Shown piece by piece: positions 35,449-44,521 of a stretch of 64,000 nucleotides of DNA. The stretch lies in contig CALLHY010000043.1 of NCBI GenBank assembly GCA_938009275.1, positions 1 to 64,000 on the forward strand, given 5' to 3'. The notes below the pieces were generated by a model. It ran no database searches. It was given only the letters and a program-made list of their open reading frames with translations, and was not told where the DNA came from. Source of the stretch: an uncultured bacterium. Its GTDB lineage: Bacteria; Cloacimonadota; Cloacimonadia; Cloacimonadales; Cloacimonadaceae. The position numbers and the translations under genes are program-made. The stretch's first letter is position 1, and each line of letters begins with the position of its first letter.

Positions 35449-35690
35449 TACGAGGGTCTCCGCTGCGCTCCGAACCCATCGCTATAATATGTCGCCCAAT
35501 GGGGCTTGCCCAAGGGGTGTACGTTACGAGGGTCTTCGTTCCTTCGTCACTCCGAACCCATCGCTATAATATGTCGCCCAATGGGGCTTGCTCAAGGGGT
35601 GTACGTTACGAGGGTCTTCGTGCCTGCGGCACTCCGAACCCATCGCTATGCTATATCGCCCTTTCGGGCTAAGGCGTTATTATCTCCTGA
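35449..35690 (+). repeat. Tandem REP-like units (three copies, 76-82 bp)
   Basis: Unit starts are at 35449, 35525 and 35607. Each begins TACGAGGGTCT, has a variable hairpin top, then CGAACCCATCGCTAT and a second GC-rich hairpin of the form GCCC-loop-GGGC near the TATGTCGCCC or TATATCGCCC motif. GGGT in the left part can pair with ACCC in the right part. A further degenerate start (ACGTGGGTCTCC) is at about 35689. The variable tops keep pairing ability between units 1, 3 and the left copy. Confidence 0.8.
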
Positions 35691-35726
35691 CGTGGGTCTC
35701 CGGATTGATTAGCGCAAGGCGAAGCT

Positions 35727-35771
35727 CCTCAGAAAAGAGAAGCATTGCTATCTGGCAGGGACTATCACCAC
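35727..35771 (+). pseudogene. Fragment of a second RAYT gene
   Basis: About 40 nt align without gaps to nt 35058-35102 inside the intact RAYT with roughly 80% identity (core shared AAAAGAGA-GCAT-GCTATCTGGC). The frame is broken and nothing further aligns. It is probably debris of an older or related transposase copy. Confidence 0.5.
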
Positions 35772-35805
35772 TATGTTCTACCTAACAATTGTTGGGGCTT
35801 CATTG

Positions 35806-35856
35806 GGCCAGCATCCAAGCTTCTTGCATAATCCGCAAGAAGCATGGATGCTGGCC
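35806..35856. repeat. 51-bp near-perfect hairpin
   Basis: Arms 35806-35827 and 35835-35856 are 22-nt reverse complements with a single mismatch and a 7-nt loop. No T-run follows, so it is not a standard terminator. It sits at the edge of the repeat-rich region. Confidence 0.75.
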
Positions 35857-35880
35857 GTGTGTTTGTCTCGATGTTTTATA

Positions 35881-36082
35881 GGTGCTGGGGTGATTGGGTG
35901 GCAAAGTAACAAGGTAAGGAAGAGTAAAAAGTGACGATGTGCTTATAGGGCTGGATTCCCGACAACTCGGGAACGACAGGGGGTGCTGGTGTGCTGCTGT
36001 GGAAAACTGACAAGGTAACAGAGTGTATAAGTAAAGGTGTGGATATAGGGTTGGAATCACGTCTCTTTGGTAACGATGGTGG
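35881..36082 (+). repeat. Degenerate 101-bp direct duplication
   Basis: The stretch starting GGTGCTGGGGTG at 35881 reappears in diverged form from 35982 (GGTGCTGGTGTG). The shared landmarks are ACAAGGTAA, TATAGGG-TGGA and GGTAACGA/GGAACGA in the same order and spacing. Confidence 0.5.
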
Positions 36083-36173
36083 TGTGTGCAGGTATTACAA
36101 TGGTCATAGTAATACCCCCTATTGCGCATTTTTCTCTTGACAAACGTCCTATGCTAAACAGTTAATACCGAAT

Positions 36174-37382
36174 ATGGCAATAATAGTGAAAAAATTCGGC
36201 GGAACCTCGGTTGGAAGCATAGAGTTAATCCGCAATATCGCACACAAACTGGCAGGAGAATACCACTCCGGTGACGGGCTTGTATTAGTAGTTTCTGCCA
36301 TGGCAAAGACCACAGACGAGCTTTTCGGGCTGGCTTATGGCATATCAAAGCATCCTTCGCGCAGAGAGCTGGATATGCTGCTTACTGCGGGCGAGCGGAT
36401 TAGCATGAGTCTTTTGTCTTTGGCACTAATGGAAGAAGGGATACCCAGTATATCGTTCACCGGTTCGCAAAGCGGGATTATGACCGATGATAAGCATGGT
36501 AACGCACGCATATTAAAGGTGAATGCCTTCAGGATTCATGAGGAACTAGCGAAGGGTAAAGTGGTGATAGTTGCCGGCTTTCAGGGGGTTAGCACTGCTA
36601 AGGAGATAACCACACTTGGGCGCGGGGGGAGTGATACCTCTGCCGTGGCATTAGCTTGCTACCTGAATGCAGATAAATGCGAGATATACACCGATGTGGA
36701 TGGAGTATTTACTGCTGACCCACGCATTGTTAGCAATCCTAAGCTTTTGAATAATGTATCTGCCGATGTAATGCTGAATCTGTGTTACAACGGCTCTAAG
36801 GTACTACATCCACGTGCGGTGGAATTTGCCTGCAAATACGGCGTGCAGGTGGAGGTGAAGTCATCCTTTAGCTTTGCCGATGGAACGCTGATGATGCCAG
36901 ACAAACCTATAGTAAACAAGGAAGATAAAATGGAAGAACGAGTGGTAACAGCCATTGCCCACAAAGGCGATCTGATGCGCTACAGCATTGTGTTTAGCCA
37001 GCCTATGCAAGAGCTGCTAAAGACCTGGCATTTGGAAGTGTTCAAGTATCATTTAGACAACAACGTGCTGGAGCTTTTTGTGGAAAGCAAGTATGAAACC
37101 GAGGTGGATTATGTGCTGGAACAGAACAAGATTGGCGGCATAAAGAAGGACTATCATCTCTGCTTTGTAACCCTTAGCGGACTGGGGCTGGGCTATGATC
37201 CTGCCTTTTTGGCCAAGTGTATGGAAATCTGCACCCCCTTTAAGGTGCTGCGCAGTATAAATACAGAAAAAAGCGTGGAAATACTGATGCCCGATGATTG
37301 GATGAAAGAGGCTGTGTTTGCCTTTCATAAAGCTTTTATAGAGGTAGTGACGGACGCCGTTCCGCCTACAAAGAATGGCTAA
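36174..37382 (+). CDS. lysC: Aspartate kinase
   Basis: 402 aa. N-terminal kinase motif KKFGGTSVGS (6-15), TAGERISMSL (about 81-90), GFQGVS and GRGGSDTSAVALA (about 147-160). A C-terminal ACT-type regulatory part begins at about 255. This is the monofunctional form, first step of lysine/threonine/methionine/diaminopimelate synthesis (L-aspartate to aspartyl phosphate). The ACT region is shorter and more divergent than in LysC of enterics, so feedback ligand is uncertain. The start has no clear ribosome-binding site; a TTGACA box 32 bp upstream would put transcription close to the ATG. A 58-nt gap with a small hairpin separates it from metG. Confidence 0.9.
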   Translation: MAIIVKKFGGTSVGSIELIRNIAHKLAGEYHSGDGLVLVVSAMAKTTDELFGLAYGISKHPSRRELDMLLTAGERISMSLLSLALMEEGIPSISFTGSQSGIMTDDKHGNARILKVNAFRIHEELAKGKVVIVAGFQGVSTAKEITTLGRGGSDTSAVALACYLNADKCEIYTDVDGVFTADPRIVSNPKLLNNVSADVMLNLCYNGSKVLHPRAVEFACKYGVQVEVKSSFSFADGTLMMPDKPIVNKEDKMEERVVTAIAHKGDLMRYSIVFSQPMQELLKTWHLEVFKYHLDNNVLELFVESKYETEVDYVLEQNKIGGIKKDYHLCFVTLSGLGLGYDPAFLAKCMEICTPFKVLRSINTEKSVEILMPDDWMKEAVFAFHKAFIEVVTDAVPPTKNG

Positions 37383-37403
37383 GATAAATATGATGAAAAT
37401 GCT

Positions 37404-37423
37404 TGTCGCATCGGCGTGCGACA
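37404..37423. other. Small hairpin between lysC and metG
   Basis: TGTCGCA (37404-37410) and TGCGACA (37417-37423) pair perfectly around a 6-nt loop. No T-run follows, so termination is unlikely. It may stabilise or process the joint mRNA. Confidence 0.4.
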
Positions 37424-37440
37424 CTACTGAGGATAAATAA

Positions 37441-39459
37441 ATGAGATATATTGTAACAAGTGCATTACCCTATGCCAATGGCAAGCTGCATGTGGGTCAC
37501 GTTGCCGGAGCATATCTACCGGCTGATATCTTTGTGCGCTATCTGCGCCTGAAGGGTGAGGACGTAATCTATATCTGCGGAACAGATGAGCATGGCACTC
37601 CCATAAGCATATCTGCCGACAAAGAGGGAGTTACTCCCCATGAGGTGGTGAAGCGTTATCACGATTCCATAAAAGAAGCCTTCGATGGGGTGGGGATTGA
37701 GTTCGATAATTTCTCCGGCACTGCCCGTCCACCGCATCATAAGCTATCGCAGGAGTTCTTTACCCAGCTATATAACAAAGAGCATATACAGAGTAAGGTT
37801 ACCTTGCAGTTTTATTGCGAACACGACAAACGCTATCTGCCGGATAGGTATGTGGAGGGAACTTGCCCAAAATGCGGTGCCGGTGGAGCGCGCGGAGATC
37901 AATGCGATAAATGCGGGCAAATATATGACACCACCACGCTGAAAGAGCCGGTGTGCAAGATATGCGGTAATACACCAATAATCCGCGAGACCAAGCATTG
38001 GTTCCTGCATCTGGATAGCTTCCGCGACAGGCTGAAAGTGTGGCTAAGCGGAAAGGACTATTGGAAAGAGAATGTGCTGAACTTCATGATGGGGCTGCTG
38101 GAGCAGGGCTTAATAGAACGCTCCATAACTCGTGACCTGTCCTGGGGTGTGCCGGTGCCCCTGCCCGATGCAGAAGGCAAGGTGCTGTATGTGTGGTTCG
38201 ATGCGCCTATTGGCTATATCTCATCCACGGTTGAATGGGCAGAGGCCCAGGGCAAGCCAGAGATGTGGAAAGATTACTGGCTAAGCCCAGATACGCAGCT
38301 TATTCACTTTATCGGCAAGGATAACATCATCTTCCATGCTCTTATCTGGCCGGCTATGCTAATGGGGCAGGATGTGGGCTATTGCTTGCCGCATGACATT
38401 CCTGCCAATGAATTCATGAATCTGGAAGGTGAAAAGATATCTACCAGCAAAAACTGGGCGATCTGGGTGGATGAATTCGTGAAAGAATTTGATGGAGAGT
38501 ATCTGCGCTGGTATCTGGCGGTGAATGCTCCAGAGAAACAGGATTCGGACTTTAGCTTTAAAGACTTTCAGCTAAAGGTGAATACCGACCTTAATAATAC
38601 TCTGGGAAACCTGGCTAACCGGGTTTGCGCCTTTACAGTCAAGAACTTTGATGGCAAGATAAACCCCTGTGAGTTTGATGCCGAAAGCCAGGCAGTGATA
38701 AGCGAAGCTAATGCGCTGCTAAGCGAGATTGAAGCTGGATATAAAGACTATCAGGTGAAAAAGAACACCAAGCTGGTGATGGACATCGCTCGTTTGGGCA
38801 ACAAATTCTTCGATGAGCGCAAGCCCTGGAGCATGATAAAAGAAGACCGAGCCAAGGTTAATGAAACTCTATTTGTATGCATAAATCTCCTTGCAAAGCT
38901 GTCTATTGCCATGTATCCCATTCTACCAAAGCACATGCTGCGATTGCGCAAGATGATGAACCTTTCTAGTGGCTTTGCCTTTGCCGATGCCTATGGCACA
39001 TTGCAGTCTGAAGTGCAACTGGGCGAGATTAAACCGCTATTCCGCAAGCTGGAAGATGAGGAAATCGCAAAGCAACTTGAACTGCTGAAAGCAAGCTCCA
39101 AGGCTGCTCCTGCAGTGGAATATGCTCCTATAAAAGAGAGCATATCATACGATGATTTTGCGAAAATGGACATTCGTTTGGCAAAGGTGCTGGAAGCTGA
39201 GATCGTGCCCAAGACCGATAAACTGCTGAAGCTGAAGGTAGATATTGGCAGCGAACAGCGGGAATTGGTGGCAGGAATTGCCCAGAGCTATAAGCCCGAA
39301 GAACTGGTGGGCAAAACAGTTACCATGCTGGTGAATCTTGAGCCTCGTAAGATACGGGGGATAAACTCACAGGGTATGATTCTGGCTGCGCATAGCGATG
39401 GTAAGATAAAGGCAATATTGCCGGATGGTGGTGGTTCTGCCGGATCGGTAGTTCAATAA
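37441..39459 (+). CDS. metG: Methionyl-tRNA synthetase
   Basis: 672 aa. Class I signature HVGH in NGKLHVGHVAG (about 14-24) and KMSKS equivalent KISTSK (about residues 330-336). The zinc-knuckle insert has two cysteine pairs in each half (CPKCG, CDKCG, CKICG; about 140-180). The C-terminal 110 residues (about 565-672) are a Trbp111-like tRNA-binding domain with FAKMDIRLAKVLEAE, which dimerises the enzyme. It charges initiator and elongator tRNA-Met. A GAGGA-type ribosome-binding site precedes the ATG. Confidence 0.97.
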   Translation: MRYIVTSALPYANGKLHVGHVAGAYLPADIFVRYLRLKGEDVIYICGTDEHGTPISISADKEGVTPHEVVKRYHDSIKEAFDGVGIEFDNFSGTARPPHHKLSQEFFTQLYNKEHIQSKVTLQFYCEHDKRYLPDRYVEGTCPKCGAGGARGDQCDKCGQIYDTTTLKEPVCKICGNTPIIRETKHWFLHLDSFRDRLKVWLSGKDYWKENVLNFMMGLLEQGLIERSITRDLSWGVPVPLPDAEGKVLYVWFDAPIGYISSTVEWAEAQGKPEMWKDYWLSPDTQLIHFIGKDNIIFHALIWPAMLMGQDVGYCLPHDIPANEFMNLEGEKISTSKNWAIWVDEFVKEFDGEYLRWYLAVNAPEKQDSDFSFKDFQLKVNTDLNNTLGNLANRVCAFTVKNFDGKINPCEFDAESQAVISEANALLSEIEAGYKDYQVKKNTKLVMDIARLGNKFFDERKPWSMIKEDRAKVNETLFVCINLLAKLSIAMYPILPKHMLRLRKMMNLSSGFAFADAYGTLQSEVQLGEIKPLFRKLEDEEIAKQLELLKASSKAAPAVEYAPIKESISYDDFAKMDIRLAKVLEAEIVPKTDKLLKLKVDIGSEQRELVAGIAQSYKPEELVGKTVTMLVNLEPRKIRGINSQGMILAAHSDGKIKAILPDGGGSAGSVVQ

Positions 39460-39467
39460 GCTTTTAT

Positions 39468-40991
39468 ATGCGGTATATATTAGTTGCTCTGCTGCTGCTG
39501 GCTGGATGCTTGATGGCAGCAGAGTATAGTGACGGCCGTTTGATGTTGGAAATAAACCTGGTTAGCGACAGCGAGCTGCTTATATCTATGCCCAAAGGTG
39601 CTGCCGAAGTGCATGTATCTGAGATGGATGGCTTGTTTAGTAAACGTATGGTGGGAAACTTTAGCATAAGCATCGTAAACCCTGATGCCCTGTCCTATTT
39701 CGGAGTGCTGAATTACAAGGAGATGGGGGGAACAAAAGGGGCAGATGAACATGCCGTGCCGCGAGAGTATTTCGCCTGGGAGAATGGTAATCTGGCTATC
39801 AAGCAGGAGTTGCTTTACTTTTTTCCCGATAGCTATAATAACCGTGAACAGGCAGAAGCCTTTGCAGACGAGAAGGGACTTCCGCACAGCAAGATTATGG
39901 AAGTGCAGATGATAAATTCCACTGTGCGGATTACGGGAAACAGAGGGGAAGTAAGTTATCTGGAAACGCCCATACATATATCCAGCGTTTCAGATATCAA
40001 AATAAACGGTAGTAGTCTTGGCTATGCTGGAGAATTTGTTATCAAGACTGTTAACCGCAAGCTGGTGATAAATCATCTGCTGCCTCTGGAAGACTATATA
40101 GCCGGAGTGGTTCAAAATGAGATTGGCAACTCATCGCCCCCTGAGGCACTGAAAGCTCAGGCGGTAGCTGCTCGCACCCATGCACTGTCTTTACTTTTGA
40201 ATAATCGGCATAAAGCTGATGGCTACGACCTGTGTAGCAGCACCCACTGTCAGGTATATAGGGGTAAGCACCTGCAAAATGATGCTATACGTGAGGCTGT
40301 GGCTGCAACCAGTAATGAAGTGCTGTTTGCCGGAACCTATCCTGCGGACACGCCATATCATAGTAGCTGCGGAGGTAAAACCGATGCCTCGAGCCAGATA
40401 TGGAGAGGCAAACCGGTTGAGCACTTGAATGGAGTTACCTGCATTGCTGAAGCAGATGAGTATGACCTTAGCCAGGGAACCGATGCCAGAGCCTGGATTG
40501 ATACTAAGCATGACACTGGGGAAATGAGCTCTTGGGAGCGGGGAGCACTGGCATGGGAGAAAAGCATTACTAAGGCAAAGCTGGCTGAAAACACCGGTTT
40601 GGAGTATGTAAACAGTATTACAATTATTAAACGGGGGCGAAGCGGTAGAATTCTTAGCATGAAGATTGCCGGGAATAAAACGATAAGCTTGGATAATGAG
40701 TTTAAAATAAGGCAGGCATTTGGGAATCTTTATTCTTCCTTTTTCTATATAAAGGGCAGTTACCAGGAACTTAATGGCGATGTAATTATGAATCCCATTT
40801 CCACAATCACTATTAAAGGCAAAGGTGCGGGGCATGGCATCGGCATGTGCCAGATTGGTGCTTTGCGCATGGCACGCTTGGGCGTATCTTATGCAGATAT
40901 TCTGCAGCATTATTATCCGGGAACTACGCTGAATAGCAACTGGATGGCAGAAGAACGGCTACACAACATTGAGATATATTACGATGAATAA
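39468..40991 (+). CDS. SpoIID/LytB-domain lipoprotein
   Basis: 507 aa. Signal peptide with lipobox LLAGC (Cys14), so probably a lipoprotein. The SpoIID domain (about residues 180-490) has the conserved EDYIAGVVQNEI (about 207-218), ALKAQAVAARTHAL, YHSSCGGKTD (about 298-307) and the C-terminal GHGIGMCQIGALRMA. SpoIID-family proteins are lytic transglycosylases acting on denuded glycan strands of peptidoglycan. In a non-sporulating Gram-negative it likely trims or remodels the cell wall. The N-terminal 170 residues include an SPOR-like beta stretch. It starts 8 nt after metG and overlaps hslO by 8 bp. Confidence 0.87.
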   Translation: MRYILVALLLLAGCLMAAEYSDGRLMLEINLVSDSELLISMPKGAAEVHVSEMDGLFSKRMVGNFSISIVNPDALSYFGVLNYKEMGGTKGADEHAVPREYFAWENGNLAIKQELLYFFPDSYNNREQAEAFADEKGLPHSKIMEVQMINSTVRITGNRGEVSYLETPIHISSVSDIKINGSSLGYAGEFVIKTVNRKLVINHLLPLEDYIAGVVQNEIGNSSPPEALKAQAVAARTHALSLLLNNRHKADGYDLCSSTHCQVYRGKHLQNDAIREAVAATSNEVLFAGTYPADTPYHSSCGGKTDASSQIWRGKPVEHLNGVTCIAEADEYDLSQGTDARAWIDTKHDTGEMSSWERGALAWEKSITKAKLAENTGLEYVNSITIIKRGRSGRILSMKIAGNKTISLDNEFKIRQAFGNLYSSFFYIKGSYQELNGDVIMNPISTITIKGKGAGHGIGMCQIGALRMARLGVSYADILQHYYPGTTLNSNWMAEERLHNIEIYYDE

Positions 40992-41853
40992 AGACGAAAT
41001 ACTGCGGTTAACCGCATCAGAAAACCAGTTTCGCATTTTTGCCGTTCAATGCACTACCTCGGTGCAGAAAGCGCGTGATTTGCATGATTTGTCACCAATA
41101 TCCACTCTGTTATTAGGTAGATTGCTGGCAGCTTCAGCTATGATGAGCTGGGACCTTAAGCACCCCAAAGCAGAGATCAGCCTGCGCGTGGATGGGGATG
41201 GCGCACTGCAAGGTGCTGTAGCTATATGCACCGCTGAAGGTAAGATGCGTGGTTATGCTAACAACCCAAAGCTCTTTTTGGACAATCCGGCAGACAACCT
41301 GAGGCCGGGGAAGCATCTAGGGAAGGGGACTATTACTGTTATCAGGAATGATGCCAAAAAGACTCCCTACACTGGCACCTGTGAACTGGTTAGCGGAGAA
41401 ATAGCCGAAGACCTGGCAGCGTATTACCAACAGTCTGAACAGATAGATACGGCAGTGAATCTGGGGATATTAATAGATCAGGATGCACGGGTTAGAAGCT
41501 GTGGTGGCTTTATAATTCAACAGCTTCCCTTTGCCGATGAATCGATAAGCGAGATACTTAGAAGCAACATACTTGCCACACCAAACATAAGCGACCTGAT
41601 GGATATGGGGCTAAACATCGTAGATATCCTGGAACGCTTTGTATTAAAGGGCATTACCTGGAGCATTGTGGATAGGCGGGAGATTGAGTATGCATGTAGT
41701 TGCAGTAGAGAGCGCTTTGCCAATGCCCTAAGAATGCTGGGTAAGGCTGAGCTTCAGGAGATGGTGGACGGTATCAAACCGATATGCCACTATTGTAATA
41801 CGGAGTATGTATTTAGCCATAACGATATGATAGACATAATTAAGCATCAATAG
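40984..41853 (+). CDS. hslO: Redox-regulated chaperone Hsp33
   Basis: 289 aa from the ATG at 40984. An in-frame TTG at 40969 is possible but less likely. The C-terminal zinc switch has all four cysteines, CSC (about 239-241) and CHYC (about 272-275). The core keeps FIIQQLPFADES and the GTITVIRNDAKKTPYTG region. Hsp33 is activated by oxidative unfolding and holds unfolding proteins, which suits an anaerobe exposed to oxygen. Overlaps the SpoIID gene by 8 bp. Confidence 0.95.
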   Translation: MNKDEILRLTASENQFRIFAVQCTTSVQKARDLHDLSPISTLLLGRLLAASAMMSWDLKHPKAEISLRVDGDGALQGAVAICTAEGKMRGYANNPKLFLDNPADNLRPGKHLGKGTITVIRNDAKKTPYTGTCELVSGEIAEDLAAYYQQSEQIDTAVNLGILIDQDARVRSCGGFIIQQLPFADESISEILRSNILATPNISDLMDMGLNIVDILERFVLKGITWSIVDRREIEYACSCSRERFANALRMLGKAELQEMVDGIKPICHYCNTEYVFSHNDMIDIIKHQ

Positions 41854-41860
41854 GTAACGT

Positions 41861-44521
41861 ATGAGATACGCATTATATACATTACTATTTCTGTGTAGTG
41901 TCAGCCTTTTTGCCATTAGTACTGACGACATGAATTTCTTGTTGGACAAAGAGCAATTCCATCTATTGCAAAAACATGAGCAAAGCATCCTGGAGAAAAC
42001 CTACAATGGCAATCAGGACGACGTTAAGGCTGTTCTTAAATATGCTCAGCGCAGCAATCAAACAGGACTAGCGATAGAATGCAACCTCAGGCTGGCGACA
42101 GAATTTAAATCGCTTGTAGCTGCTTTGGAATGGCTGTCTCTGACCAACGAAGTAGAGATGGACAGCAGTAAATGGGATAGCGATATCACCCGCATCATTG
42201 ATATATTTCCTAGCCCTTTAGACAAAGCTGTGTTAAATTACTATGCTTTCGGCGAAGATGAGGAGAGCATATCTTTAGCTGTAGCTATGTCGAAAGAATA
42301 CAATTCGGTAATAGAATCACTCGCTAAAGGCATTATAGACGACATAAGCGTTCAGCGTAGCGACACATTGGCATTGGCATTAATCGATAATTTCTACCTA
42401 AGCTTCCCCAATTCCAAGTATATGCAAATAGCCTTTTATTACCAGCTATACCATCTTAGCAATCGCCAGTCATGGGATGAGTTTAGCAATGCTATAAGCA
42501 AACATGGTTATGCCAACAAGGTTATGGCTTACATTGCGGCACTTTACCAGATATCGCCAACATATCGCAGATCAAACAGCCAGTCTACAGATATTTTATC
42601 CAATGCACTTAGCTTATTAGATTTCGCGAAGGCTAGTGAGCCACAAGTCCTGCTTAATGACGTTTACAGCCCTACTGATTGGAACAATAGAATAGAACTG
42701 CAAAAAGCAAAAATTGATTATTATAATCTAATATCCAAAAGCGGGAAGTATGGCGACGAAAAGGACTTAAGCAATCTAAAAGAGATATCATCTAAAGAGC
42801 TTAGCAGCCTGATATGTAAACTAAAGCGCATCAGCTTCTCGAATAACGACCGCGGTGAGCTTTCTGAGGTTCAATACTGGTTGGGCAGAGCATATCAGTT
42901 AAATAGCAAATACCGCAGGCAAGCAGCCAGGAGCTATATTCAATGCCTTGTCTGGGGATCACCCCGCAAGAAATATGACAATGAGGCTTGGGAGGCTATT
43001 ACTTCTCTTCACAAAGAGCTAAAGATAAAGCTGGAGCCAATGCAATGGGCTCGTAGCCTGATGAAGTATAAAGGCATTGTGTTTGAGGATAGAAGCGAGG
43101 ATGCTGGCCTGAAGGGCAAAGGATACTCCCGTGTTGCCATGGGTGATTACAATTCTGATGGCCTGCTCGATCTGCTATTCAATGGCAAATATTTATATGC
43201 AAATAAGGGTAATATGAGCTTTGCTGACAGCACTGTAGCGGCCAATCTGCAAAATCTGAATAGCAATGGTGGGTTGTTTGCCGACTTTAATCGCGATGGT
43301 ATGTTGGACATCCTTAGCCTTAGCCACGCAGAAGACTCATTGGGTGACCGGCTAATGAAAAACCAGGACAATAAGCATTTCGTTAGTGTGAATGAACGTG
43401 CCGGAGATGTTGACGACCGTTACCCCACGGAAGCTGCTGCCTGGATTGATCTGGAGCAGAGTGGCTATCCATCTATATACATGGCAAACTACGAGAAATG
43501 GCAGGTTAAAAGCGGTTATCCAGACTTCTTTTGGAAAAACGAGAAGGGTTATTTTAACGATAAAAGTACCGAATCCGGCATCTTATTTCCCTATTACACC
43601 ACTTCTCCAGCCCAGGCAGGACGCGGAGTTGCCCCTGCTGATTTTGATAATGACGGTATTCAGGAGATACTGGTAACTAACTATCGTCTAAACCGTAATT
43701 TCTGCTGGAAACAGGTGGATACACTGTTTGTAGATGTTGCTCCGCTTTATGGCCTTAGGGGTCATGACAAGCAAGGCTATTTTGGACATAGCATAGGCGC
43801 AGATTGGAGCGATATTGATAAAGACGGTGATCTGGACTTGTTCATTGCCAATCTGGCTCATCCGCGTTTCTTAGACATCTCAGATACCAGCATGCTGCTG
43901 CGTAATGATGGACTGAACTACCGGGTGGTAGAAGGTGACAGTGTATATTTCTGGCAGTTTACCGATATCACCAAATCCGCAGGCATAAGCTATGACGAAT
44001 TACACTCTGATCCACTCTTTATTGATGCCGATAATGACGGCTATCCGGATTTATACATTACCTCTATATATGAAAATGACCGCTCCTACTTATATCGTAA
44101 CAATGGTGACGGAACTTTTACAGACATAACCTGGCTTGCAGGCGCAAGAGTGTATAATGGCTGGGGCAATGCCGCTGGTGATCTTGACCGGGATGGCCTC
44201 CTGGACATCGTGGTAGGCAGTGGAAACGGCACAAGGGTGCTTCATAACCGAACTAAAACCAAGAACAAATCTGTAATGATAAAGCCGGTTTGGGCGGATG
44301 ATGAGATAGTTCTATCCAGCAATCCATCCGAATTTGGTAAACTACCACAATCTCCAGCCTTTGGCACAAGAGTAGTGCTTAGCTACAAAGAGGGTGGAAA
44401 GGTAAAAGAGCTTATCCGCGAGCTGAGCAGTGCCAAGGGCACAGCATCACAGAACGCCTCAGAATTGCACTTCGGCATTGGCAGAGGCAAACTAATTGGA
44501 TATAGGAGATTTACGCCATGA
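41861..44521 (+). CDS. FG-GAP/VCBS repeat protein with ASPIC-type C-terminus
   Basis: 886 aa. Signal peptide (1-18, MRYALYTLLFLCSVSLFA). Residues 20-400 are helical (TPR-like). Residues 410-830 form a beta-propeller with Ca-binding FG-GAP/VCBS repeats: DYNSDGLLD, DFNRDGMLD, DFDNDGIQE, DIDKDGDLD, DADNDGYPD and DLDRDGLLD, about 35-130 residues apart. The C-terminal part resembles the ASPIC/UnbV domain (GTRVVLSYKEGGKVKELIRE, then SQNASELHFGIG). Exported, probably a surface or periplasmic binding protein. The stop overlaps the next gene by 4 bp. Confidence 0.82.
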   Translation: MRYALYTLLFLCSVSLFAISTDDMNFLLDKEQFHLLQKHEQSILEKTYNGNQDDVKAVLKYAQRSNQTGLAIECNLRLATEFKSLVAALEWLSLTNEVEMDSSKWDSDITRIIDIFPSPLDKAVLNYYAFGEDEESISLAVAMSKEYNSVIESLAKGIIDDISVQRSDTLALALIDNFYLSFPNSKYMQIAFYYQLYHLSNRQSWDEFSNAISKHGYANKVMAYIAALYQISPTYRRSNSQSTDILSNALSLLDFAKASEPQVLLNDVYSPTDWNNRIELQKAKIDYYNLISKSGKYGDEKDLSNLKEISSKELSSLICKLKRISFSNNDRGELSEVQYWLGRAYQLNSKYRRQAARSYIQCLVWGSPRKKYDNEAWEAITSLHKELKIKLEPMQWARSLMKYKGIVFEDRSEDAGLKGKGYSRVAMGDYNSDGLLDLLFNGKYLYANKGNMSFADSTVAANLQNLNSNGGLFADFNRDGMLDILSLSHAEDSLGDRLMKNQDNKHFVSVNERAGDVDDRYPTEAAAWIDLEQSGYPSIYMANYEKWQVKSGYPDFFWKNEKGYFNDKSTESGILFPYYTTSPAQAGRGVAPADFDNDGIQEILVTNYRLNRNFCWKQVDTLFVDVAPLYGLRGHDKQGYFGHSIGADWSDIDKDGDLDLFIANLAHPRFLDISDTSMLLRNDGLNYRVVEGDSVYFWQFTDITKSAGISYDELHSDPLFIDADNDGYPDLYITSIYENDRSYLYRNNGDGTFTDITWLAGARVYNGWGNAAGDLDRDGLLDIVVGSGNGTRVLHNRTKTKNKSVMIKPVWADDEIVLSSNPSEFGKLPQSPAFGTRVVLSYKEGGKVKELIRELSSAKGTASQNASELHFGIGRGKLIGYRRFTP

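Larger units (their letters stand above)
35410..36173. other. Repeat-rich non-coding region right of the RAYT
   Basis: Contains tandem REP-like units (35449-35690), a fragment resembling part of a second RAYT gene (35727-35771), a 51-bp near-perfect hairpin (35806-35856), a degenerate 101-bp direct duplication (35881-36082), and a TTGACA box at 36137. Frames through the REP units are repeat-derived and not genes. Confidence 0.75.

Noticed and set aside
35449..35690. CRISPR array
   Set aside because: Units are 76-82 bp with two hairpins, lacking constant short repeats with unique spacers; the RAYT next to them explains them as REP units.
35506..35785. Two 65-68-aa plus-strand ORFs
   Set aside because: They translate the tandem REP-like units and resemble each other only because the DNA is repeated.
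35800..36129. 109-aa minus-strand ORF
   Set aside because: Spans the hairpin and the 101-bp duplication; low-complexity and His/Pro/Thr-rich with no family resemblance.
40969..40983. TTG start extending Hsp33 by five residues
   Set aside because: The ATG at 40984 gives the normal Hsp33 length and N-terminus.
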